Shown here: positions 1 through 10,965 of the stretch, piece by piece | Position numbering within the stretch: position 1 is the first letter of the stretch | How the letters are laid out: every line of letters starts with the position of its first letter | Assembly: GCA_007922195.1 (NCBI GenBank) | Contig: ML681969.1 | Location: 1 to 64,000 of the forward strand | Direction: 5' to 3' | DNA length: 64,000 bases | DNA from: Podocnemis expansa | Taxonomy: Eukaryota; Chordata; Testudines; Podocnemididae | The notes under the pieces: model-generated | What the model saw: only the letters and a program-made list of their open reading frames with translations | Databases searched by the model: none | What the model was told of the DNA's origin: nothing | Program-made: the position numbers and the translations under genes

Positions 1-636
1 TGTGCTCTTGCTGCCAAAAAGGCCAATGGCATACTGGGCTGCATCAGAAGAAGTGTTACCAGCAGATCAAGGGATGTGATCATTCCCCTCTATTCTGCAC
101 TAGTGAGGCCACATCTGGAATACTGTGTCCAGTTTTGGGCTCCCCACTACAAAAAGGACATGGACAAATTAGAGAGAGTCCAGAGGAGGGCAACCAAAAT
201 GATCAAAGGGCTGGAGCACAAGCCCTATGAAGAAAGACTGAAGGAACTAGGCTTATTTAGCCTGCAGAAGAGAAGACTGAGGGGGGATTTGATAGCAACC
301 TTCAACTACTTGAAGGGTTGCTCCAAGGAGGAGGGAGCTCGACTGTTCTCGGTAGTAACAGAGGGCAGAACAAGAAGCAATGGTTTCAAGTTGCAGCTGG
401 GGCGGTCCAGGCTGGATATTAGGAAAAACTTCCTTACTAGGTGAGTGGTGAAGCATTGGAATAAGCTGCTTAGGGAGGTGGTGGAATCTCCATCTCTGGA
501 GGTGTTCAAGTCCCAGCTGGACAAAACACTGACTGGGATGATCTAATGGGAGTGGTCCTGCCTTTTTTTGGCAGGGGGTTGGACTAGATGACCTCGTGGG
601 GTCCCTTCCAACCCTATGGTTCTATGATTCTATGAT
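1..636 (+). mobile_element. CR1 LINE, 3' end (young copy)
   Basis: This is the 3' part of a CR1 non-LTR retrotransposon, cut by the window edge. It aligns almost base for base with 14763-15397 and ends in the CR1 3' signature, a short run of the ATTCTATG-type octamer. The encoded part is the C-terminal region after the reverse transcriptase, including the conserved stretches [13 protein letters not shown] and [12 protein letters not shown]. The reading frame stops at 442-444, where CGA in the sister copy is TGA here. This is a typical CpG decay change. It is not a host gene. Confidence 0.95.
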
Positions 637-703
637 CATATTTGTAATTGAATCTAGAAATCTTATTTGTCTTATGTGTGTTCCAAGTTGTTTGAACTGA
701 GGC

Positions 704-896
704 AATCCCAGACTGGAAGTTGTGTGGCACTTGAAGACTAAACAGATTTATTTGAAGCATCTGAGGAAGTGGGATCTTCTCCCACGAAAGCTCATGCAAA
801 AAATAAATCTGTTAGTCTTCAAGTGCCACACAACTCCTTGTTGTTTTTTCACTGGACTAGACTAACATGGCTATCCATTTTAAAATCCCAGACTGG
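704..896 (+). mobile_element. Short foldback retroelement with 13-bp target duplication
   Basis: The element at 717-883 is flanked by an exact 13-bp direct repeat AATCCCAGACTGG (704-716 and 884-896). It is a hairpin: 'tgtggcacttgaagactaa' near 725 is complementary to the matching stretch near 810-830, with 'ttctcccacgaaagctcatg' in the loop region. It ends in the family tail actagactaacatggct. Other copies lie at 1685, 10690, 12785, 16751, 23650, 32713 and 45000. A long duplication and a constant tail point to target-primed reverse transcription. Confidence 0.85.
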
Positions 897-1684
897 GCCT
901 CTGCAAACTATTGTCCTGTTAATGGCCCATCAGGAGGGGACTCCCAGCTATAGTGAGCCCAAGAGGAAAGCTGTTTGACCAGTTACCAAGACTGACTGTG
1001 TGGCCCACCTCCCTTTTGATCTGGCAAGGACTCTGAGATAAAAGTCCATAGCCCATTCTCCATTTTGTTTTTAGTCTATAGTCTCCAGTCTATCTGCAAC
1101 CAACATCTGCCTCCAGAACTATTCTTCTGGGACTGAATAAAGGACTGAGACCCATCCAGCTGCTGCTGCTGCTGCGGCTGCTGGGTGCACACCAGGAGTG
1201 GGACTAATCTGCAAACTACAAGATCTTCAAGGATTTGTTTTCTATGGACTCTACATCATTTGTATGTATGTGATTCACTTTGACCCTTTAACATCTCTCA
1301 TATGTAGCTTGTTTTCTTTTTATATTAAACCTTTAGTTGTAGTTACTAAAGGATTGGCTGGCAGCATGGTATTTTGGGTAAGATCCAAGCCTGTATTGTT
1401 CTGGGTGATGTGTCTGGCCCTTTGGAGTCAGGAGAACCTACTTCTTAAAGAGACCCAGTGCCTAGAGGGGACCATAGGATCTGATGTGCAGTAAGGGGGC
1501 TGCTTCTATTTTATCATGCTTGGTGATGACCAGAGTGGTTAGTCAGAAGCATGTTTTGTTACTGACTGGGAGACTGGTTTAAGTACCACCCGTCAGTGGT
1601 TTGGTTGTTTGGCCCCTGGTTTTGCAGCTTACCCTGATTTTGGCACATTCAGAAGGTTATCCCAGGAGGCCCAGGTCACAAGTG
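897..1684. other. Unassigned DNA
   Basis: No gene is supported here. There is an AATAAA at about 1135 and a short CTG-rich run at 1160-1182. The open frame 1198-1494 has no recognisable domain. Confidence 0.5.
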
Positions 1685-1860
1685 CAACAAACGCGGCACT
1701 TTTAAAGACTAACAAATATATTGAATGAGCTTTCATGGGGAAAAAATCCCACTTTGTCAGATGCTTTGAAGATGGTGAACTTACATCTTCAAAGCATCTG
1801 ATGAAGTGAGACTTTCTCCCACAAAAACTCATGCAAGGAGTCCTGTGACAATATAAAGAC
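1685..1860. mobile_element. Foldback retroelement copy (degenerate)
   Basis: This segment carries the same inverted arms as the family at 704-896. 'gatgctttgaagatg' near 1760 is mirrored by 'catcttcaaagcatc' near 1787, and the arms carry 'actttctcccac' and 'gagctttcatggg'. Its ends are eroded and I see no clear duplication. Confidence 0.7.
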
Positions 1861-2499
1861 TAAAAAGAAAAAACATGTTCACACTGAAATGGCTCTGAAA
1901 TGCATCTTAAGTGCAACATTGCTACCAGAACATGATAATTCATAAAAATGTAAGGAGACGGTTCCAGTTATGAGGAAGCCAGCTTCTCCTCTCAGCAATC
2001 AGAAAATGAGAGAGATAAGGTGAGGGAGATGATTAGATCAACTTCAGTTAGCAAGAGAGACAACCTTTCAAGTCACACAGACCCAAGCAAGAGCTCAGTG
2101 CAACTTAAAACCTCATTTCACCAACTGTAGTTGGTCCAATAAAAAAAAATATTCCTTAACCAATCTTGTTTCTTTGGGACTGAGATGGCTACAGCTATAT
2201 TACATACAACATTGCCCCAGAATGTAAAGCTACTGTATTGTGGCATGCAAGTGAATCATTGCCTTTCTGGCAAAAGCTACTGTTGGTTTACATATTGAGT
2301 TACACCAGCTGAGGCACTTATTATAGTGTGAAGTAGATGACTGTGGGGGCAGGCAGCACAATGTAAATACATCACTTTAAGATTTAAAGAGGTCTATGAG
2401 CTACCCTCTGTTCTGTTCAGAGTTGCATTTCACACAAAGTAAATGTCCAGATTGAGTCATAGGCTGGCTCCCACCACTCTTGATGTGAGCAGACCCATT
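1861..2499. other. Unassigned DNA
   Basis: No gene is seen. The stretch 2110-2200 (ccaactgtagttggtcc, then a tail resembling 'gggactgagatggctaca') resembles the 3' part of a dispersed repeat, and a related sequence occurs near 50670-50720. Confidence 0.4.
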
Positions 2500-3006
2500 G
2501 ACTTCAGAAAGGCCAAAGGACAATTGGAGTTGCAGCTAGCAAGGGATGTGAAGGATGACAGGAAGGGGTTCTGCGAGTATGGCAGTAACAAGAAGAGGAT
2601 CAGGGATGATGTAGGTCCCTTACTCAATGGGGCAGGTAGCCTCCTGGTGGATGATGCAAAAAAAGCTGAAGTACTCAATGCTTTTTTTTACCTCAGTCTT
2701 CACAGGCAGCATCAGCTCTCAGGCTACTATACTGGGTAACAGAATGGAGAGAAGGAGAGCAGCCCTTGGTTATGGAAGGTCAGGTTACACACTACTTAGA
2801 GAAGTTGGATGTGCACAAGTCAATGGGGCTGGATGAACCACATCTGAGGATGCTGAGGGAGTTGCCCAATGTGATTGCAGAGCTGCAAGTCATTATCTTT
2901 GAAAACTCGTGGCAAACGGGGGAGGTCCTATGTGATTGGAAAAAGGGAAATATAGTATCTATCTTCCAGAAAGAGAAAAAGCAGGACCCGGGGAACTATA
3001 GACCAA

Positions 3007-3433
3007 GAGGGCTGGCTCAAAGGCTTGTGGCAGCCTAAGCCAGACTGTGCTTTTGCTCCCCCCTCTTGGGGGGGGGAGGGGTGGAGCACTGAACCTGGTC
3101 TCTGCTCTGGGCCAGGTCACCCCGTCCCCAGGACAGGGAACAGCCGGCCCATGGATGGAGTGGGCCAGCCCAGATGCCAGGCTCCACTCTGCCTTTTCCC
3201 TGGGCCAACTGTTCTGCCCTAGGCGCAAGGAGGAACAGCCCAGAGGCAGGACAAGACAGCAGAGCGCAGCCTCTGGGCTGGCCCACACCACCCCTAGTGG
3301 TGGAATGGCTGGCTCAGGGGAGGGGAAAAAGTGCAGGGTCTGTCTTCTGGGCCGGCCCGCCCCACCTCCTGGCACCCCTATGCTTAGGAACCTGAGCCAG
3401 TGCCTCATTGGCTCATGGCTAGATCCAGCCCTG
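3007..3433. mobile_element. GC-rich hAT-like nonautonomous element
   Basis: This 427-bp insertion interrupts the CR1 frame. It is flanked by TAGACCAA (2999-3006) and CAGACCAA (3434-3441), an 8-bp duplication with one transition. Its ends are short inverted repeats (gagggctgg at the left, ccagccctg at the right). Removing it and one duplication restores the CR1 sequence seen at 14105-14125. An 8-bp duplication with CAG-like ends is typical of the hAT superfamily. The open frames inside are compositional and not genes. Confidence 0.85.
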
Positions 3434-3691
3434 CAGACCAATCAGCCTCACCTCAATCCCTGGAAAAATCATGGAGCAGGTCTTCAAAGAATCCATTCTG
3501 AAACACTCGAAGGAAAACAGAGTGATGAGATGACTGGACATGTGGAAGTGGAAATAGCCATTGATGTGATATACCTCAACTTTAGCAAAGCTTTTGATAC
3601 GGTTTCCCACAGCATTCTTGAAAGCAAATTAAGGAAGTGTGGTTTGGATGAATGGACCATAAGGTGGATAGAAAGTAGGCTAGGGCTAGAT

Positions 3692-3876
3692 CAGTGATTT
3701 TCAAATTTTTTCTTGGGACCCAGTTGAAGAAAATCATGTATGTCCACAACCCAGCAATTACATGTTTGAGCAATGCATTCCAGTCTTTTGGCAGCAACAG
3801 TAGGGGGTGCTGCAACCCAGTGCCTGAGGGTCTGCAACCCAGTACTGGGTCCCAAACCTAAGTCTGAAAATCACTG
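3692..3876. mobile_element. 185-bp hAT-like MITE
   Basis: The ends are inverted repeats: cagtgattttca at the left and tgaaaatcactg at the right, 12 of 12 paired. The flanks ggctagat (3684-3691) and aactagat (3877-3884) agree at 6 of 8 positions, which fits an old 8-bp duplication. It sits inside the CR1 copy between its GLDEW.. region and the RT core. Confidence 0.82.
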
Positions 3877-4410
3877 AACTAGATTATTGGGCTTAGCAGG
3901 TGGAATCAATGGCTCAGTGTCTAGCTGGCAACCAATAACTAGTGGAGTGCTCCAGGGGTCAGTCGTAGGGCCGGTTCTGTTCAACATCTTCATTAATGAT
4001 CTGGATGATAGGATAGATTGCACGCTCAGTAAATTCGTGATTGACACCAAGCTGGGGGCAATGGTAAACATGCTGGAAGGCAGGGCTAGGACTCAGGGAG
4101 GCCTAGACAAATTGGAGTATTAGACCAAATGAAATTTCATGAAGTTCAACAAGGACAAGTGCAAAGTCCTGCACTTGTGATGGAAAAATCCCATGTACTG
4201 CTACAGGCTGGGGACCGATCAGCACTGTAGAAAAGGCCCAGGGGGTTATGGTGGATGGGAAGCTGGATATGAATCAACAATGTGTTTGTGTTGCCAGAAA
4301 GGTTAATGGCATATTGGGCTGCATCAGTAGGAGTGTTGCCATCAGATCAGTGGATATAATTAGTTCCCTCTATTCGGCACTGGGAAGGCCACAATCTGGA
4401 ATACTGTGTC

Positions 4411-6370
4411 TGTTCGTGATTCATTGAGTTGATTTGATGGCCACCCCTCCCAGGCCATCACTTAAGCATGTAAGGAATGTTAAGGGGAGTAGCTCCTTAA
4501 ACTTAACTAGATGGCCGTTGTCACCCCATTGTTTCTCTTGGGCTTGGTGTAGGTGGGCACTGCCTAACTGCAAGGTCCTTTGTAATACTGAAGGTATGAC
4601 TCACATTGCCTTTGTTCCCCCCATTCCCTGTAATCAGGGAACTGGCGGGAAAAACAGTTTAAAAGCTTAGGTCTTGGGGGGCTCAGGCAGGACAGTCCCC
4701 GACATCCTGCCTGGCCTGATCACCCAGACGCTGACCTCCTCCGCTCACGAGTTCTTCCCCGAGCGTACACCACGTTTTGAACTGTTGGCCGAGTAACGAG
4801 TCTCTCTCTCTCTCTCTCCTGGGATGCTTCTACTGCTGCTAGTGGTAAGAGTTTGCCCCTGCAGCTCCTCTCAGTAAAAGTTTTCTCCCTTTCATATTGC
4901 TGCCTTGCCACTGCTCTCTCTCTCTCTCCTTCTGCCCTAACAAGCCCTAGTTTTTAAGGGCTGGTTCGTTTAAATTTTATCGCTGCCTCTCTCACTTGTT
5001 TTACCTCACTGTATCTTTCTTTCCACTATTCTCAGGTTCCTGGGTCCTGAAACGTTTTGCCACTGTGTTATATTGAGTTGTATCTTTCTCTCCATTACTG
5101 CATCGCTCTCTTCTCTTATTGCTTTAGAAGTGCCATCATAAGTTGCAACATTGTCTAGACATAATCTGTGAACTGCGAAAGTGTTAACATAGCGTGCAAC
5201 ATTGTATCGTTGGTTTGGTACCTTAGAACTGTGTTAAGTTTGTTTGGTAGTTTAGAAGACTGTCCCCTTTGGTTTGTTGCCCTTGAAGTTGTATTGGTTT
5301 GTTGGTTTTTGTCGGTTTGATTGTCTCCCTCAATTTGCTACCTTTGAAATCACGTTGAGTTAGTCTATTGGTTATAAGATTGTTCCCCATGGTTGTGACC
5401 CTTAGAATTGTGTGGTCGTATTGTGTTGCTTTGCCCTCCCCATTTGTAATCCCCCCGAATAGACTGCTCCTGCCCAATTTTGCCTCTCTGCCTCTGTGCT
5501 CCTGCCGCTGCTTTTCCCCGTGCCCCCCTCTCTGCCTCTACACCCCTGCCGCCGCATTTCCCCATGGCCCCCCCGTCTCTGCACTCCTGCCGCCGCTTTT
5601 CCCCTCAGCCCCCATCTCTGCCTCTACACCCCTGCCGCCGCATTTCCCCGCAGCCCCCCTCTCTGTCTCTGTACTCCTGCTGCCGCTTTTCCCCGTGGAC
5701 CCCATCTCTGCCTCTGCACCTCTAGCCGCCACTTTCCCCAACGACTCCCCCCTTTGCTCTGCCTCCCTGGCTGCCGTTTTTCTTCCACGGCTTCCCCTTG
5801 CCATCTGCCCCCCGTGACTGCTGCCTGCTCCCCGTGGCTGCTGCCTGCCCCGCCAGCTGCCTGGGCCCCTGCCGGCTTCCCATGGCTGCCACCCGTTTTC
5901 CGCGGCTACCCCACCAGCCGCCCCGGCTCCTGCCGCCAACTCCCCGCTCCCGCTCTCCGTTGCCCTGAGCCCCCCACCTGTGTCCCCAGCCCACTTGCCC
6001 TCCCCTTCTTTGAGCCCCTCTGACCTTGGTGGTCCTGCTCCCCCCATTTGCGTCCTCTCCCCTCTGCCACTGTGGCATACTAGTTTGCATTGCACCCCCC
6101 TTCTATTCATATGTTATGGGAACATCTTTTAAGTTACAGTGAGTAGGTTTATGACTGTAGAGAATCCTCATTGCCCCTCTACCTGTCCCACTCCACAAAG
6201 TTAAGCACCTCACAACACCCCCTTAGAAACACCGTGACAAACACCACACATACACTCCCCATCACCCACCTGGCACCCACACTCATTTTTAGTAAAGATT
6301 AAAGTGTACCCCGCTGGTGCAGTAATTGCCCCCCAAGATCCCCAAATTTTTGAACCTGCTGGCAGGGTCA
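4411..6370. mobile_element. 1,960-bp solo LTR-like insertion
   Basis: The insertion begins TGTTCGTGATT and ends GGCAGGGTCA, with GTGTC directly repeated on each side (4406-4410 and 6371-6375). CR1 sequence is continuous across it once one GTGTC is removed. TG...CA ends plus a 5-bp duplication are the marks of an integrated LTR. No internal gag/pol/env region and no second LTR are present, so this is most simply a solo LTR left by recombination. Inside are TC runs (4801-4820, 4915-4930) and a minisatellite (5485-5750). A TATA-like tttaaaagc lies near 4660 and ATTAAAG near 6297, but promoter and polyadenylation use are inferred. The superfamily (ERV or Gypsy) is unknown. Confidence 0.85.
5485..5750. 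repeat. C-rich minisatellite, about 45-bp unit
   Basis: There are about six imperfect tandem units beginning tctctgcctct, each with 'cctgccgccgc' and 'tttcccc'. Starts lie near 5485, 5528, 5574, 5613, 5658 and 5703. The overlapping open frames of 60-190 codons on both strands are artefacts of this composition. Confidence 0.85.
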
Positions 6371-6868
6371 GTGTCCAGTTTTGGGCTCTGCACTACAGAA
6401 AGGATGTGGACAAATTAGAAAGAGTCCAGCGGAGGGCAACGAAAATGATTAGGGGGTTGGGGCATATGACTTACAAGGAGGGACTGAAGGAACTAGGCTT
6501 ATTTAATCTGCAGAAGAGAAGACTGAGGGGGGATTTGATAGCAACCTTCAGCTACTTGAAGGGGTGCTCCAAAGAGGAGGGAGCTAGGCTGTTCTCAGTA
6601 ATAACAGAGGACAGAACAAGGATTAATGGTTTCAAGTTGCAGCTGGGGCAGTTGAGGTTGGATATTAGGAAAAACTTTCTCACTAGGAGGGTGGTGAAGC
6701 ATTGGAATGGGTTATCTAGGGAGGTGGTGGAATCTCCATCTTTGGAAACATTTGAGGCCCAGTTAGACAAAACCCTGGCTGGCATGATTTAGTGGGAGTG
6801 GTCCTGCTTTTAGCAGGGGGTTGGACTAAATGACCTCATGAGGTCCTTTCCAACTTTATGATTCTATT

Positions 6869-7599
6869 ACTTCAACGCAGCGTAGGACCAACCCTGTTAC
6901 TTATATACAAATCCAATCTTTCTGTGCTACTGGGAATCAGGTAGAGACCCTAAAAAGAAATAGAAGATTTCCAATATAAGTATTCATTTCAACTGTAAAT
7001 AAGCCCTTTAGTGTTGAAACAATAGCACAATGCAAAATCTACATGCTAATACAACAAGGGAGAAAATCTTGCTTGCAGGAGGGACCAGGAGCTTTGTGGT
7101 AGTTTACTTAGGAGTTTCTCTTTGTATAAATATGGGTGGTGGGGGATTAAAATTACAGCCCGCAACCTGCAATGCATAGGAGGTAATTTGTAAGCCATTA
7201 AAAATAGATACAGAAGATGTAGGCTTGCAATGCAATACATAGGAACATCTCAACCCAACATCTACAGCAGCTGTACTATTTACATTAGTTTGCTGAAAGT
7301 GAAATTACAGTGTTGGCTAAGCACATCCTCAGCTGTGACACAATCAAACCAATGGATGCTATCAATATACTGTAACTTTTGACATTGAAAAGTGTTTCAT
7401 TTCCCCTCCTCAGCTGCTTTTAATAGCATGATTCTGCAGTGTGTCATACCTCCTTTGTTGAATGTTTATATCTTAGTTGTTAACAGACATCCCACCACCC
7501 AAACAAAGGCCTCTGAAGATACTGAAATAACACTGACAAAACCCAAGCCAGATCCAACTTGTGATTTCATCAGATAGAAATCAATCCATTCAGTGTCAT
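6869..7599. other. Unassigned AT-rich DNA
   Basis: I see no gene, repeat or structure that I can name. Confidence 0.4.
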
Positions 7600-8330
7600 T
7601 GCCTTCTATATGCAGCATTGGCAGCCCACACCTTTCCATTTTATAAGAAGCATATCTAAATTTGTTTCCCTAACCATTGACCTCAAATCCCACAGATTTT
7701 CACAGCGCTTCCAGCATCAGCTGTAGTTGGTCAGTTGTCCATTCAAGTAAAGTAGTATCATAAATTTCACACTTCAAATCAGCTTTGTCATCAGCTATCT
7801 ATTGGAACACTAAATAAAGTAGGTGTGAGACTATATCCCTGACATACACCTGAAAACCAGTTTGTAATGTGACGTTGATCCACAAACAGCTAAATGTGCC
7901 ACATTAGTTTGCTTTAGGAACCCTGAGTGTACCAGCATGCAGAGTACTGATCAATGAAACGAGCCATGAGTGGCTGCAAAGTCTTTAAATGTAGTGAATA
8001 AACTTCCTTTTGCTGCTCTAGTCATTTTCCAGTAACATTCCATAGAGCAGTAAGCATGAACTGTACATCAGCCTGCATAGAAATGACACCAGTTACCGCT
8101 TGGTTTTGGACTGAGAGAATATTTGAAATTTCAGTAAGTTCAGTAATGTGATTGCAAACACCTTTCCTGAGACAGGCAACAGCATTGTTCCCATATAATT
8201 TGAGCAAACTGACCACTCTGTTTTTCTGAAAAAAATATCAATGCAGCCCCTTTCCCAGTCTTCAGGCAAGGCAACTGCTTGCGTTGGCTTCAAGCCTCTG
8301 GGGCCTGGGACCACTTCATAGCAAATCATG
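7600..8330 (-). pseudogene. Non-LTR retrotransposon RT relic
   Basis: Read on the minus strand, 8290-8100 encodes LPEDWERG..., then a stretch ending LLPVSGKVFA. This matches the conserved RT N-terminal pattern (PxxW+xG ... NYRxIxLLxVxGKVFA). Further on, near 7860-7790, comes GVCQGYSLTPTLF, matching the RT motif GVRQGxxLxPxLF. Stops and frameshifts are frequent. It is not CR1-like in its motif wording; the clade (for example Dong/R4, RTE or L2) is not resolved by eye. Confidence 0.7.
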
Positions 8331-8434
8331 GAACAGCCAGAGAAGGTCATAGATAAACGCCTTTTGGGAGAAATTCTCTCTTCCTAGATTCCATTCAGCT
8401 CTGAACTCCTGCACAAACCAAAGTCCCTGTGCTT

Positions 8435-9098
8435 CAGCAAAGAAAAATGCAAAAGGACCATACGTAGGAAGGATAAATCAAATGCACAACTCCAAAATGG
8501 GGAATAAGTGGCTGGGCAGCAGCACTGCTGAGAAGGATCTGGGTTTGATAGTGTCTCACAAACTGGTTATGAACCAACAATGTGGTGCAGCTGCAAAAAC
8601 AGGTAATACAACCCTGTGGTGTATTAACTTTAGGAAAGATTTGGATAAATTGGAATGAGTCCAAAGGAGACCAACAACTATGATAAAAGGCTTAGAAAAC
8701 TTGATATATGAGGAAAGCTTAAAAACACTGGGCACATTTAGTCTTGAGAAAAGATTATTGAGGGAGGTATTGGTAATATATAAAGGGTTGTTAAAAAGAT
8801 AATGGTGATCAATTATTCTGTGTGTCCTCTAAAGGTAAGACGAGATGTAATTGGCTTAATCAGGTAGCAACGGAGATTTAATTAGATATTAGGGAAAACT
8901 TTATAACTAAAAGGATAGTTTAGCTCTGGAACAGGTCACCAAGGGAGGTTTTGGAATCCCCACCACTAGCAATTTTTAAGGACAGGTTGGACAGACACCA
9001 GCCAGGGATGGTCCATGTTAACTGGTCCTATAACAACATGAGTGTGGGACTAGATGACCCATCAAGTCTCTTTCCAGTCCTAAGTTTCAATGATTGAC
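8435..9098 (+). mobile_element. Old CR1 LINE 3' fragment
   Basis: This fragment is collinear with the C-terminal third of CR1. It has 'gcagcactgctgagaaggatctgg', 'ttggataaattggaatgagtcca', 'ggaaagcttaaaaacactggg' and 'aggttggacagacaccagccagg', and it ends at the 'agatgaccc ... ttcaatgatt' tail. It is much more diverged than the copies at 1 and 13012 and has many stops. Confidence 0.85.
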
Positions 9099-10680
9099 AG
9101 CAAAAGGAGGAGAGATGAAAACAATGCTCTGTGCTTCTCAGGAAGTCAGCAATGGCATCAACCAAACTGATGTGCAAGGCCAGGCATTGCCTCCTTACTT
9201 ACTACCCAAACTGTAATAGTGCATCTTTGCATCTTTTATTCCTTTACAGACCAACCCAACGGAAGGTAGTATTGTCCCTTCTTCACCTGTTCATGTAACT
9301 CATCTTTTCCAGATCCATGGTGGCCTAGAAATGATGTTAACTCTGGCAGTGAAATCCACAAAGGCACCAGTGTTGCATACATAGAGTTCAGTGTAGGATA
9401 AGGACCTAAGGCTGCAATTTGTTTTCCATTGTAAGCAAGCTTTTCACATACCCGTACAGGAAATCCCTTTCCATGTGCAGATTAGCCCAAGATTAATTTT
9501 ATGGGACACTTTCAAGTTAATCAGAAAAGGAATTAGTAAGTTTTGTAGTTTTTGAAAATGAGACATTTCACTTTTTAAAAGCCCTTTTCCTCCCCAATCT
9601 ATAGCTGAAAATATGCTTTGTTGTATTCAGGTGAGTTATAACATATTGTTGCCATTTTTGACCCAAGCAATTCACCAGCATTTGGGGTTTTGTGTGTTGT
9701 TTCCTATAGCAGAAGAAGTTAGTGATGTGATAAGGTATTTCTTCGATGCAATCCAGTTTACCTACAAAGAATATTTATAAAATCCAGAACACAACAGGAA
9801 TCAAACAGAAGACCATGTCCTTGCTCAATATGTCAAGCCTCTTTTTCCAGCCAGTCCTCTGTCCAAAAAGCTCTTTCTCTTAGGGACACACTGTGACTGC
9901 TTCCTTCTCTGGCTCATCTTAGATTGCTGTTGGTTTTTCTGCCTATCACCGTGTTGTTTCTGGCTGTTTTTGCCCACCCCTCTTACCTCCAGCCCCCACC
10001 CACTGCAAATGCATTTGTCTCCTGTGTAATCCCTCCCACCACACATCCCTGTATCTGACTGGTCTTGAATGTGGCCTGTGTTCTGGGCAGTAGCTTCTAT
10101 TGTTATCACTGTCTTAATCCAAATTGAGTTTTTCTGCGTCTTACATATATCCTGAATGATGGGCAAGTGTTATGCCCACCAGCTTCAGTGAAATTTCACC
10201 CAACTCCAGCATCACAAGCCTATTTCTGCTAGGAGTGAAGCAAAAATTGAGATCCCCCACCCCTCACTTTATGACAAAAATGCTGAAGTGCCCATCAATG
10301 TCTTTGTCGTAAATTAAAATAATTAAATAAAGTAATAATTATAATAAATTTCAAATAATTAAATAAAACAGAGCCACAGGAAAATTTTCCATCTTTTTGG
10401 TTATTTGAATTTTGAAGGACCAGAGACTCTAAAATGAAGCCAGAGATCTGCAGGGGCAGGCAGCCTCCTGGGTCTGCCTTGAAAACGGTTGGAACTGACC
10501 GATCACTACAACTCTGTGGCTCTTAAGATTAAATGGCAAACTTATCTGTGTGTATCCCTTTGCCTGTTTTAATACAGAAATGGCTCTCTTATGCCTTTTT
10601 CCTAGTTAATAAAGCTTTAGCTAGTTTATTACAGGATTGACTATAAACATTATCTTTGGTGTAAGATCTAGAGTACCAAC
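9099..10680. other. Unassigned DNA
   Basis: No gene is supported. An AT-rich stretch of aataatt repeats lies at 10310-10370. The 113-codon minus frame at 9825-10166 shows no domain. Confidence 0.4.
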
Positions 10681-10686
10681 TAGTCC

Positions 10687-10965
10687 AGGAAAATATGCAA
10701 GAGTCCTGTGGCACTTAAAGACTAACGAATTTATTTTATCATATGAGTTTTCACGGGAGAAAATCCCACTTCATCAAACTCTTTGAAGATGGGGGAATTT
10801 ACAGAATGTTAGGAAAGGTCCCCCATTTTCAAAGCATCTGATGAAGTGGGATTTTCTCCCATGAAAGCTGACATCATAAATAAATTTGTTAGTCTTTAAG
10901 TGCCATAGGACTCTTTGCTTATTTTCCTGAACTAGACTAACACAGCTACCCTTTTGGAACTAAAC
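10687..10965 (+). mobile_element. Foldback retroelement copy
   Basis: This is an inverted repeat of about 230 bp. 'gtcctgtggcacttaaagac' at 10703 pairs with the stretch near 10890-10915, and 'gaaaatcccacttcatca' pairs with 'tgatgaagtgggattttc' at 10838. The tail 'ctagactaacacagctaccc' closes it at about 10950. The left arm is shorter than the right, as in the other copies. Confidence 0.82.

Larger units (their letters stand above)
2500..6868 (+). mobile_element. Older CR1 LINE split by three insertions
   Basis: One CR1 copy runs 2500-3006, 3434-3691, 3877-4410 and 6371-6868, with other elements between the pieces. The pieces are collinear with the copy at 13600-15397: linker region, RT core (collinear with [12 protein letters not shown] and LQGSVVGPVLFNIFIND), then the C-terminal region. 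It ends in an ATTCTATG-like tail at 6855-6868. Frameshifts and stops are frequent. Unlike the longer copy at 13078-15309, it keeps the stretch coding for the QGS motif of the RT (3931-4002). Confidence 0.93.

Noticed and set aside
5368..6110. Overlapping open frames up to 190 codons on both strands
   Set aside because: They lie in a C-rich minisatellite inside an LTR; frames stay open on both strands because the repeat unit lacks stops, and there is no domain.
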